NCBI GenBank assembly: GCA_017642535.1
Contig: JAGCOW010000054.1
Coordinates: 1 to 59,700, forward strand
Source: Bacteroidales bacterium
Lineage (GTDB): Bacteria; Bacteroidota; Bacteroidia; Bacteroidales; UBA1715
Reading direction: 5' to 3'
Length of the DNA stretch: 59,700 nt
This document shows, one piece after another, positions 45,401 through 52,938 of this stretch. The position numbers and the translations under genes were made by a program. Position 1 is the stretch's first letter. Every line of letters starts with the position of its first letter. The notes beneath the pieces were generated by a model. That model saw only the letters and a program-made list of their open reading frames with translations, ran no database searches and was not told the origin of the DNA.

Positions 45401-46034
45401 GCTCACTCCGCAAGCCGTTGGCGGATTTTATCCAGCGCAGTCGGTTGATGAAGATATTCTTGTGTACGAAAACGAATCGTTGCAAAACGTGATAGCAACC
45501 TTCCATAACTATCGCCAACAAACATTGCAACAAAATGGTAATCCAAATCTTTGTCTATCCGATTACATTGCACCAAAATCATCGAATACAATAGATTATT
45601 TGGGCTTCTTTGCAATAACTGCCGGTCTTGAGGTTGATTCCCTCGCAGAATCGTATAAACAGCAAGGCGACGATTATTCCGCAATGCTGGTTCGTTTGCT
45701 TGCCGACAGAATTGCCGAAGCGTTTGCCGAAAAACTGCATTTTGAGGTACGTAAACGCTATTGGGCATATTCGCCAAATGAGGAGGAAGATGTTGAGCAA
45801 ATTCTGAAAACGGCATATCGTGGTCGCAGAATGGCAATTGGCTATGCTGCTTGTCCGAATCACAAACAAAAAGAGAGTATTTTTAAGATATTGAATGCTA
45901 CGGAAGAAATTGGCGTTACCCTTACCGAAACGTGTATGATGAAACCTGTTTCTTCAATTTGTGGAATGTTCTTCGCTCACCCTGAACTGCAATATTTTGG
46001 TGTTGGTGAAATAGGGGAGGAACAGAAAGAATAA
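42435..46034 (+). CDS. metH: Cobalamin-dependent methionine synthase MetH
   Basis: MetH transfers a methyl group from methyltetrahydrofolate to homocysteine through methylcobalamin in the cytosol. At 1199 residues it is full length. The homocysteine domain (about 5-325) has GLNCSLG and GGCCGT, which provide the zinc-binding cysteines. The pterin-binding domain (about 350-620) contains [18 protein letters not shown]. The cobalamin cap and binding domains (about 650-890) contain [21 protein letters not shown], with the axial-ligand His. The SAM-dependent activation domain (about 900-1195) ends with [27 protein letters not shown]. All four modules appear intact. It converges with rfaE2, 1 base apart. 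Confidence 0.98.
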   Translation: [1199 protein letters not shown]

Positions 46035-46035
46035 C

Positions 46036-46524
46036 TTATCCTTTCAACTTTTTGAAATAATTCGTCGAAGAAAAACCTTCTACAAAGTCAATCGTTTTGA
46101 CTTCTCCGCCGTTGGCAAGAACTTCTTTTGCACCAACTATGTTGGCAATTTCGTAGTCGCTTCCTTTTACCAACACATTGGGCAACAGCGTGGAGATGAG
46201 TTTCAACGGCGTGTCTTCGCCAAACGGAATCACCAAATCTATATATTCAAAACTTGCCAGCGTAAGAGCACGTGACTCAAGTTCTTTTACTGGTCTGTCG
46301 GGACCTTTTAAGCGAGCAATCGATTCATCAGTATTTAGTCCTACAATCAATTTTGTTCCTAACTCACGTGCTTTTGATAAATAATACACGTGCCCTTTGT
46401 GAATAATGTCGAAACAGCCATTGGTGAACACAACCTTTTCGCCTTCCGATTTCCATTTTGACACAATGGTACACGCATCGTCGAACGATACGATTTTTTG
46501 TAGGATTGATTCTAAATGCTTCAT
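46036..46524 (-). CDS. rfaE2: D-glycero-beta-D-manno-heptose 1-phosphate adenylyltransferase RfaE2
   Basis: This enzyme adenylates D-glycero-beta-D-manno-heptose 1-phosphate to ADP-heptose for lipopolysaccharide core synthesis. It is a 162-residue stand-alone nucleotidyltransferase, the C-terminal half of bifunctional HldE. VFTNGCFDIIHKGHVYYL carries the H-x-G-H motif, LIVGLNTDESIARLKG follows, and VKGSDYEIANIVGA and EGFSSTNYF complete the family signature. A second ATG six bases upstream (46530) is possible. It is the last gene of the pan cluster and is separated from the membrane-protein gene by a REP-like palindrome, so whether it belongs to the operon is uncertain. Confidence 0.93.
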   Translation of the reverse strand: MKHLESILQKIVSFDDACTIVSKWKSEGEKVVFTNGCFDIIHKGHVYYLSKARELGTKLIVGLNTDESIARLKGPDRPVKELESRALTLASFEYIDLVIPFGEDTPLKLISTLLPNVLVKGSDYEIANIVGAKEVLANGGEVKTIDFVEGFSSTNYFKKLKG

Positions 46525-46544
46525 AATCAATTGTTTTCTTTATT

Positions 46545-46573
46545 GTAGAAACGTCACATTGTGGCGTCTCTAC
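46545..46573. repeat. REP-like palindrome
   Basis: GTAGAAACGTCACATTG followed by TGGCGTCTCTAC: 29 bases, imperfect inverted repeat between rfaE2 and the membrane-protein gene. It is related to the elements at 441, 493, 38015 and 39027. Confidence 0.75.
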
Positions 46574-46578
46574 ATAAA

Positions 46579-47577
46579 TTATTCATCTCGGTTTTCTACC
46601 TTGCGAAATACAAAAAATAACGATGCTATACCTAATACTATTTCCACAATCAATTGTGATTCGTGGCTAATCGTTGCGTATAGTAACCCGTCGCTGTCGA
46701 AATCAAGACCATAAATGGTTAGTGCCAGAGCAACAATATAATGAAATGCTCCAATACCACCTTGCACTGGGACTGCCATGCCTATGCTTCCAACGACCAA
46801 CAAAAATAATCCGTCGGCCATACCTAATTGTGCCGTTTGGGGAATGGAGAAACACACCACCCACGTCATAAGCCAATAGCAAAACCACAACAAAAATGTG
46901 TAGCCCAAAAATTGCCAACGTTTTTCTAATTTGTACACACATTTTACGCCGTCAATCATTCCTTTTACGAATGAGGAGATTTTATCCGTCACCACATTTT
47001 TTTTCGTCCGTAATACGTAGAACGCCAACAAAATCAACACAGCTATTCCCAATAAAATCAGTATTGTGACAATGCTAAACGATGAAAAACGTGACGTTGT
47101 GGGTGTAAGGATTTTGTCAACGATAAACGAGCCGAAGAAGTCAAATTGTATAAAAAAAACGGCAATCATCAGCACAAGCATTATGAGTACGTCGAATGCC
47201 CGTTCTACTATGACAGTGCCCAAAATAGTGTCGAACGGCAGTTTCTCGGTACGAGCAAGTGCACCGCAACGAGTAATTTCGCCTACACGAGGGAAGGCAA
47301 GGTTTGCAAAGTAGCCGAACATTTCCGACCAAAATGCATTACGGAGCGTTGGTTTATGGTCACACGTGGATTCTATGAGCAGGTTCCAACGAGCGGCACG
47401 GCAAACGTATGCTATCATTGCGATAAAAAGAGCCAATGCAATCCAACGAAAGTCGGCACGCGTGATGTCGTCCCACATTGATTGTAAATCAACGTCTTTG
47501 AAAACAAGTATGAGCAATCCCACAGCGATAGCTGCAAAAACAATTGAAGTGATTGTTTTTGAGACGTTGCTGTTCAT
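46579..47577 (-). CDS. YbhN/lysylphosphatidylglycerol-synthase-TM family membrane protein
   Basis: This 332-residue polytopic inner-membrane protein has about eight helices. CRAARWNLLIES, FGYFANLAFPRVGEITRCGALARTEKLPFDTILGTVIVERAFDVLIMLVLM and the glycine-rich VGSIGMAVPVQGGIGAFHYIVALAL match the LPG_synthase_TM/UPF0104 family, which includes the flippase half of MprF and the YbhN proteins. No synthase domain is attached, so lipid lysylation is not expected; lipid or isoprenoid-linked substrate flipping is a common hypothesis. It starts 1 base after the panD stop on the same strand, consistent with an operon. Confidence 0.85.
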   Translation of the reverse strand: MNSNVSKTITSIVFAAIAVGLLILVFKDVDLQSMWDDITRADFRWIALALFIAMIAYVCRAARWNLLIESTCDHKPTLRNAFWSEMFGYFANLAFPRVGEITRCGALARTEKLPFDTILGTVIVERAFDVLIMLVLMIAVFFIQFDFFGSFIVDKILTPTTSRFSSFSIVTILILLGIAVLILLAFYVLRTKKNVVTDKISSFVKGMIDGVKCVYKLEKRWQFLGYTFLLWFCYWLMTWVVCFSIPQTAQLGMADGLFLLVVGSIGMAVPVQGGIGAFHYIVALALTIYGLDFDSDGLLYATISHESQLIVEIVLGIASLFFVFRKVENRDE

Positions 47578-47578
47578 G

Positions 47579-47929
47579 CTATACTAATTTGTTTGTTGTG
47601 GTATCGGGAAAAATAACTGTTGGCACAAACGATTTTGCTTCTTCAAAATCCATCTGTGCGTATGAAATAATGATAGCAATATCTCCCACATTGAATTTAT
47701 GTGCCGCAGGGCCATTCAAGCAAACCACACCGCTATCACGTTCTCCTTTAATCGCATAGGTTTCGATACGTTCGCCCGAATTAAGATTCAAAACCTGTAC
47801 TTTCTCATTTTGAATAATATTAGCAGCTTCCATCAATGTCTCATCCAAAGTAATGCTCCCGATGTAGTTGAGATTTGCTTCGGTGACCGTTACTCGGTGA
47901 ATTTTTGATTTCATTACTTCTATCATCAT
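47579..47929 (-). CDS. panD: Aspartate 1-decarboxylase PanD
   Basis: PanD makes beta-alanine from aspartate for pantothenate synthesis. It is a pyruvoyl enzyme that self-cleaves. The protein has 116 residues, beginning [29 protein letters not shown]. Gly24-Ser25 is the cleavage site, in its standard position, which supports the first ATG. The catalytic-site Arg and Tyr region follows ([20 protein letters not shown]), and [19 protein letters not shown] completes the fold. It lies 5 bases downstream of panC. Confidence 0.96.
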   Translation of the reverse strand: MMIEVMKSKIHRVTVTEANLNYIGSITLDETLMEAANIIQNEKVQVLNLNSGERIETYAIKGERDSGVVCLNGPAAHKFNVGDIAIIISYAQMDFEEAKSFVPTVIFPDTTTNKLV

Positions 47930-47934
47930 CTCGG

Positions 47935-48789
47935 TTATTTTTTTAAGGTGATATTGTCAATTAGGCGAACGTCGCCAACATTTACCGTAATGCAGCCCAC
48001 AACCCAGTCCGTTTCGTCCCACGAAGTGACTGGTTGCATTGTGTGAGCATTTACTATTGAAAAATATTCTACTGAAAGCAGCGGCACGCTATTTACCGTT
48101 GTTTCCACAAAAGTCTGCACTTCGGCAACCGATGCTGTTTTGGCAAGTTCTTGTGCCTTAAACAATGTTTGAGATATTTGCACCGCTTGTTTCCGTTGCT
48201 CTTCGCTCAAACGTATATTTCGCGAGCTGAGAGCCATACCGTCCTCTTCGCGGACAATAGGGCAAGGAATAATCTCGATATGAATGTCGCGTTGGCGCAC
48301 CATTTCTTTGATTATGGCAATTTGCTGGAAATCTTTCATTCCGAAATATGCTCTGTCGGCGGGAACAAGTTCAAAAAGACGATGAACCACAATACCCACA
48401 CCATTGAAGTGTCCCGGACGGGCAATGCCTTCCATCACCTGACCAATAGGACCAAAATCATATGATTCCGTAACGTTCTCCAATCCTTCTGGATACATCA
48501 CGTCAACTGTCGGAATAAAGGCAATATCGGCACCAACGCTTTCGAGCAGGGCAATATCGGCGTCAATCGTGCGAGGATATGTTTTCAAGTCGTTTTGATT
48601 GTTGAACTGCGTAGGATTTACGAAAATACTCACAGCAGTACAATCATTTTCCTCAATGGATTTTTTTACCAACGAAATATGTCCTTGGTGGAGTGCTCCC
48701 ATAGTGGGGATAAATCCCAAAGAACGTCCTTGCTTACGGATGTTTGCCACCGCAGCCGAAATTTCTTTCCTTGTTTTGCAGATTATCAT
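47935..48789 (-). CDS. panC: Pantothenate synthetase PanC
   Basis: PanC joins pantoate and beta-alanine with ATP to give pantothenate. It is cytosolic, 284 residues, full length. The nucleotidyltransferase motif [16 protein letters not shown] holds the H-x-G-H signature. [53 protein letters not shown] and [16 protein letters not shown] match the substrate-binding blocks. It is the first gene of the minus-strand panC-panD cluster with a good -7 element. Only panE is also seen in the window, and panB must lie elsewhere. Confidence 0.97.
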   Translation of the reverse strand: MIICKTRKEISAAVANIRKQGRSLGFIPTMGALHQGHISLVKKSIEENDCTAVSIFVNPTQFNNQNDLKTYPRTIDADIALLESVGADIAFIPTVDVMYPEGLENVTESYDFGPIGQVMEGIARPGHFNGVGIVVHRLFELVPADRAYFGMKDFQQIAIIKEMVRQRDIHIEIIPCPIVREEDGMALSSRNIRLSEEQRKQAVQISQTLFKAQELAKTASVAEVQTFVETTVNSVPLLSVEYFSIVNAHTMQPVTSWDETDWVVGCITVNVGDVRLIDNITLKK

Positions 48790-48809
48790 CTCTTCGCTAA
48801 ATATTTAAG

Positions 48810-48817
48810 CAAAAGTA
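48810..48817 (-). promoter_or_regulatory. -7 element for panC
   Basis: The minus strand reads TACTTTTG, a perfect TAnnTTTG, with the ATG 20 bases downstream. Confidence 0.65.
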
Positions 48818-48838
48818 AGAGTTTTTTTACAAATATGG

Positions 48839-49306
48839 CTATTTCTTCCAAAACTTGCTTGTAATGTCGGTCATTTCGCCCGAAGAAGCAATGGAATAAA
48901 GTCGTTGATTTGTCGTGGGTTTGTTGAGCGGACCTTTTGACGCGTCGTATCCGCCCAATTTGATGTAATCAAACAAATGAATGTTGAAGTTTTCCGGCAA
49001 TTTTGATTTTCCAGAGTACCACGCCGTTTTTAGTTTTGGGTACGTGGCTTTTACGTGCAAAGCCAAATCTTGCACGCTCTGAGGTTCCAAATCGCCACCC
49101 ATAAGGCACACACACGTAATGTCGTGCACATATTTGTCTATTAAGCCAGAAAGTTCCTCAGTAGTAAGATTTTCGCCTATGTCTTGTTGCAAATGAGGAC
49201 TATGACAACCAACACAACGATTTGGACAATTCGTTATGTTGATAGCCAAAGTTACCTCTTCTGGAATTTCTGCGAAAACAATATCGAAATTGTAATACCT
49301 AAGCAT
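48839..49306 (-). CDS. nrdG: Anaerobic ribonucleotide reductase activating protein NrdG
   Basis: NrdG is the radical-SAM activase that forms the glycyl radical on NrdD. It has 155 residues. NCPNRCVGCHSPHLQ contains the CX3CX2C cluster motif (Cys27, Cys31, Cys34), CVCLMGGDLEP follows as the SAM-binding GGD region, and KTAWYSGKSKLP and FDYIKLGGYD match the NrdG family. Its ATG overlaps the nrdD stop by one base, so it is translationally coupled to nrdD. Confidence 0.95.
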   Translation of the reverse strand: MLRYYNFDIVFAEIPEEVTLAINITNCPNRCVGCHSPHLQQDIGENLTTEELSGLIDKYVHDITCVCLMGGDLEPQSVQDLALHVKATYPKLKTAWYSGKSKLPENFNIHLFDYIKLGGYDASKGPLNKPTTNQRLYSIASSGEMTDITSKFWKK

Positions 49307-51417
49307 TACAAGTCAAGCACAAATTGTTTTTCGTTTGCGTAATAACGTCTTTTTGCTTCTTCCTGACGAGCAGCAGAGAAGTTAGAAACACGTTTCATAT
49401 AACCGATTATACGAGTCAAATAGTCAACGTTTGTGCTATGGCAATGAGGACATTCTTTCAAATATCTCTTGTCGATTTTACCACAATCGTTACAAATTGT
49501 GTTTGGAATATTGAACGTGAAATAGTTACATCCTTCATGAGTTGCCACACGAAGCAATTGACGATATTGTTCTTTTGTCAAGTGGTTTTCCAAGTTTGCG
49601 TGTAATGCGGAACCACCTGTCAAGTGTTCAATATATTTACGTCCGTGCAGACGGAATTTGTCAACGATATTCAAAGATTCGTCTTCAACAATATAGAAAT
49701 ATGAGTTGTAGCAGTCGCGTGGAACAACGTAACCGTCTTCTTTATCCCATTTTGCATGTTTTACACCTACGTTTTCAGCTGGAATCATTTCACAGTTGAA
49801 CATCATATCTTTTGTACGATATTTCTTGTTGTATTTTTCAACCAAGCCAAGAACGTTTTGTACAAATTCAACGTATTGTGGATTGTCGTTGATTTCAATT
49901 CCTAAGAATTCAGCTGCTTCAACCAAACCGTTCACACCTACAGTCAGGTACTGACGATTGATGTTGATGAAACCAGCATCGAACAATGGCAACATTCCTT
50001 GTTCTTTCAATGCCTTCAAGTTTTCGTTGTAACCGATTTGAACTTTGTGAACCAAGTCAACGACAGTTTCCAAGAAACTCAAATAATGCATATTGTTCTT
50101 TACTGCATATTGAATACAACGGTTCAAGTTGATTGTCAATACGCTCTTAGAACCTGTAGAAACGCCACCGGCACCAAGTGTGTAGCTAAATCCGTTGTCT
50201 TGAATCTCGTTACGCAAACGACAGCATGAAGCCAATGAATCGGCGTTGTCGCTCATATATGTGAAGAACGAGTGACCTTCGGCATACATTTCGGCAGTGA
50301 AGTTGCCCCATTCTTCGTCCATTACGTCGCCATCTTTTGTAAGCAACGCCATAGTTTCAACTGGGAATGTCAAAACGGCTTTCGTACGTTCTTGGTTGAA
50401 CCATTTCATAAAACGTTTCTGCAACCAAGAAAGTGATTCCCAATGTGGTTGTGTACCATCAGGGAAATAAAATTCACCGAAAATGCTTTGGAAGTAGTAT
50501 TTGTCGTAGTATGAGATGTTCCAGAACACAGCTTGGAAGTTACGAGCTCCCGTAGGTTGGTTGATAGAATATACCACTTGTTCGAAACAGTCATCAATAA
50601 TTTTTGCGATAGAACGACGTTTTGAAGACAAATCAACCACTTCATCAGCACGAAGATAGTAATCTTCACCATATTCCTTTTCAATGAAATAGTTCATATA
50701 CATAAGGAACTCAGGAGTAGCACAGGCACCGCTCAACATACTTGACACGATGAACACCATGTTGATGAATCCACCACAGAATGCCTTCAAATTTGTTGGA
50801 GCTTTTGAGTTGCCACCCACCTCCATAGTGCCTTTCAACAACCAAGGATACATAGTGATTGAAGCACAATAGTTTGCCATTGAGGTTTCATCGTTTTTGT
50901 AGATGAAGTGATTCGTAAGCATATAAATATACTTGTCGGCAAATTCCTTACCATACAATTCTTTGAGACGGTCGGTCAACAAACGACGATTCAAACGGAT
51001 GAAGTTTGATTTTGGAAGTTCTCCAATCAACGTTGCAATGTTTTTCTTTTCAACATTTGCATTTGCATCGTATTTTGAACCAGTCGCAGCATTCTTTGCG
51101 TTGCAATAACTTACCAAGAAACTCAATTTCTCGCGGTCTTCACGGTCTTCAGTGTGTTTCTGGCGATACAACATATAACTTTTGGCAACAGAATAATATC
51201 GTTCAGCCATAAGTGCCACTTCCACCTGATTTTGAATTTCTTCAACACTCATTCCGTCTGCAACGTGAACTCGGCTCAATACGCCAGCCAAGTCGTCATC
51301 TGTGGCATAACTACCAACCGAAAGAAATGCTTTGCTTACTGCATATTTAATCTTGTCGATTGAAAACGGTTCTTTTGAACCATCTCGCTTTACGATTTTA
51401 ATTTCTGATACTCCCAT
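49306..51417 (-). CDS. nrdD: Anaerobic (class III) ribonucleoside-triphosphate reductase NrdD
   Basis: NrdD reduces NTPs to dNTPs without oxygen using a glycyl radical. It has 703 residues. An ATP-cone occupies about 1-95 (EIKIVKRDGSKEPFSIDKIKYAVSKAF). The catalytic barrel follows. The C-terminal zinc site is CNDCGK ... CPHCHS, and the glycyl radical lies in RIIGYMKRV. The presence of this oxygen-sensitive enzyme fits an anaerobic lifestyle. A -7 element is found about 110 bases upstream, giving a longer leader than most genes in the window. I saw no clear NrdR box. Confidence 0.96.
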   Translation of the reverse strand: MGVSEIKIVKRDGSKEPFSIDKIKYAVSKAFLSVGSYATDDDLAGVLSRVHVADGMSVEEIQNQVEVALMAERYYSVAKSYMLYRQKHTEDREDREKLSFLVSYCNAKNAATGSKYDANANVEKKNIATLIGELPKSNFIRLNRRLLTDRLKELYGKEFADKYIYMLTNHFIYKNDETSMANYCASITMYPWLLKGTMEVGGNSKAPTNLKAFCGGFINMVFIVSSMLSGACATPEFLMYMNYFIEKEYGEDYYLRADEVVDLSSKRRSIAKIIDDCFEQVVYSINQPTGARNFQAVFWNISYYDKYYFQSIFGEFYFPDGTQPHWESLSWLQKRFMKWFNQERTKAVLTFPVETMALLTKDGDVMDEEWGNFTAEMYAEGHSFFTYMSDNADSLASCCRLRNEIQDNGFSYTLGAGGVSTGSKSVLTINLNRCIQYAVKNNMHYLSFLETVVDLVHKVQIGYNENLKALKEQGMLPLFDAGFININRQYLTVGVNGLVEAAEFLGIEINDNPQYVEFVQNVLGLVEKYNKKYRTKDMMFNCEMIPAENVGVKHAKWDKEDGYVVPRDCYNSYFYIVEDESLNIVDKFRLHGRKYIEHLTGGSALHANLENHLTKEQYRQLLRVATHEGCNYFTFNIPNTICNDCGKIDKRYLKECPHCHSTNVDYLTRIIGYMKRVSNFSAARQEEAKRRYYANEKQFVLDL

Positions 51418-51529
51418 TTTTTATAAATTTATATCATTGAACTACTCTAATTTTATACATTTTTATTGGCTTATGCCTAATTTTACTGCGTTTCCACCAA
51501 AGAAAATTTATCGTTTTCTTTAAGTGAAA

Positions 51530-51537
51530 CAAAATTA
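51530..51537 (-). promoter_or_regulatory. -7 element for nrdD
   Basis: The minus strand reads TAATTTTG, matching TAnnTTTG. The leader to the nrdD ATG would be about 105 bases. Confidence 0.5.
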
Positions 51538-51676
51538 TAACTTATACAAAAGAGTGCCGTAAAAAAGATACAAAAGTTATTAGCATAGTGCCAATCGGGA
51601 GGATTGTATCTTGTTCATTTTCTTTGAATTAATCAGTTAATAACCGAAAAATTTTAAATTTTTTCTTCGGAATTTG

Positions 51677-52540
51677 TTACTGATTTTTTCTCCACACGAT
51701 ATACGTCTCATTGGGGTAAATGGTGCGTTTCAACGGCTCGTTGAAATCAATGGTTGTGTTGTTGCTTACATACCAGCCGAAAGAAAATTTCCCTCCGTCG
51801 AGTGCAATGGCATTTTCAACACCCAAATCCACCAACGCGAGTGAAAAATCGTGCATTGATTCGTCGTTGGCCGAGGTTGCGATGAATGTTTCGCCACAAC
51901 GTTGGCATAAGGCCTTTCGTAATGCTTTGTTTTTTAGGTTGTTCTCAACCAATCGGCAAGAATCTACCAAGGCATATTGACGGAAAAAGTATCCTTGCTT
52001 CTCAGTAGCCATTTCAAATAATGGTGAATTTTCTGAACGACCTACGATGACTGTATCATTGATGATGGCGCAATAACCATGTTTTGACAGCCCCCACGCA
52101 ATTGGTTTCCCCTTGAGGACAAATGCTCCAACAATTTTTTTGTTGTCGGCTCGAATGTCGGCTGCCTGAGCACACATCATCAAGGAAGAATCTTGTTTCG
52201 ACGGTTGCCCGACACATAAGCTTGGAATCAGGTTGTGTGGAATAAAAATTGAGAGGGATACGTCGTTTATGATAGTGTCAAGCTTTTCTATAAATGACTC
52301 ATTCCCAGTGTATTTGCTGAATTTATGCTGAGCTTTCGGAGTGCAAATCTCATCTTGTGGCTCGAATATGGTCGGCTCTTCGGTGGAAATTTGTTCCGAC
52401 GTGCCGTTAGGTTTCACCAACATTACGACAAGAATAATTATGCCGATAGCGACGGCACAAAGCAACGGCAGTAACCATTTCTTGCTTTGTGGAGAATCAC
52501 TTCCAATAACTCGTATTTCGTTTTCTTCAATTTCTCTCAT
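51677..52540 (-). CDS. Membrane-anchored phosphodiester glycosidase (NAGPA)-like protein
   Basis: This 287-residue protein has a short cytoplasmic N-terminus, one transmembrane helix (WLLPLLCAVAIGIIILVVMLV, about residues 22-42) and an extracytoplasmic domain. The second half (CAQAADIRADNKKIVGAFVLKGKPIAWG, YCAIINDTVIVGR and especially DFSLALVDLGVENAIALDGGKFSFGWYV) resembles the phosphodiester glycosidase/NAGPA fold, where an LDGG segment is conserved. Members remove sugar phosphodiester caps or act on related linkages, and no substrate can be named here. It lies 6 bases after the LytTR gene, so the two form an operon and the regulator probably controls it. Confidence 0.55.
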   Translation of the reverse strand: MREIEENEIRVIGSDSPQSKKWLLPLLCAVAIGIIILVVMLVKPNGTSEQISTEEPTIFEPQDEICTPKAQHKFSKYTGNESFIEKLDTIINDVSLSIFIPHNLIPSLCVGQPSKQDSSLMMCAQAADIRADNKKIVGAFVLKGKPIAWGLSKHGYCAIINDTVIVGRSENSPLFEMATEKQGYFFRQYALVDSCRLVENNLKNKALRKALCQRCGETFIATSANDESMHDFSLALVDLGVENAIALDGGKFSFGWYVSNNTTIDFNEPLKRTIYPNETYIVWRKNQ

Positions 52541-52546
52541 ACTTCA

Positions 52547-52906
52547 TTATTTTATGGTTGATTCAATGTAATCCTTCAAACTTTTCAGTGCCTCGCGTGA
52601 TGCTTCGAGCGTGTATGACACGCCGCTACAATCCGATAAGACCAGTTTTTGTTTGGCAACGTCAATCAAATAAATGTAATCTCTGTTGATAATCAAGCTT
52701 TTACCTATTCGAATCAGTTTGTTGCCGTTCGCTCCTAATTGCTTGTTCATTTCCTGCTCGACTTTGCCAAGTTGAATGCAAAATAGGTGTTCCACTTTAT
52801 CTTTCGTCACAAACAACGAATAATTACCGTCCGCCTTCACGTAAAGCAGATTTTCTACTGGCAGACACAGTAATTCCGTACTATTTGAAACGATAAAATT
52901 TCCCAT
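52547..52906 (-). CDS. Stand-alone LytTR DNA-binding protein
   Basis: This protein has 119 residues from ATG 52906 (a frame from 52927 covers the -7 box and is rejected). The whole protein is a LytTR domain: LLCLPVENLLYVKADGNYSLFVTKD, KLIRIGKSLIINRDYIYLIDVAKQKLVLSD and the C-terminal helix. It lacks the receiver domain of LytR/AgrA-type response regulators, so it is not a conventional two-component output protein. LytTR proteins bind paired direct repeats near promoters. It is co-transcribed with the NAGPA-like gene. Confidence 0.85.
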   Translation of the reverse strand: MGNFIVSNSTELLCLPVENLLYVKADGNYSLFVTKDKVEHLFCIQLGKVEQEMNKQLGANGNKLIRIGKSLIINRDYIYLIDVAKQKLVLSDCSGVSYTLEASREALKSLKDYIESTIK

Positions 52907-52916
52907 CTTTCTTTTG

Positions 52917-52924
52917 CAAATATA
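52917..52924 (-). promoter_or_regulatory. -7 element for the LytTR gene
   Basis: The minus strand reads TATATTTG, a perfect TAnnTTTG. Only 10 bases separate it from the ATG, so the transcript would be nearly leaderless. Confidence 0.55.
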
Positions 52925-52938
52925 CAATTCATACTGAA

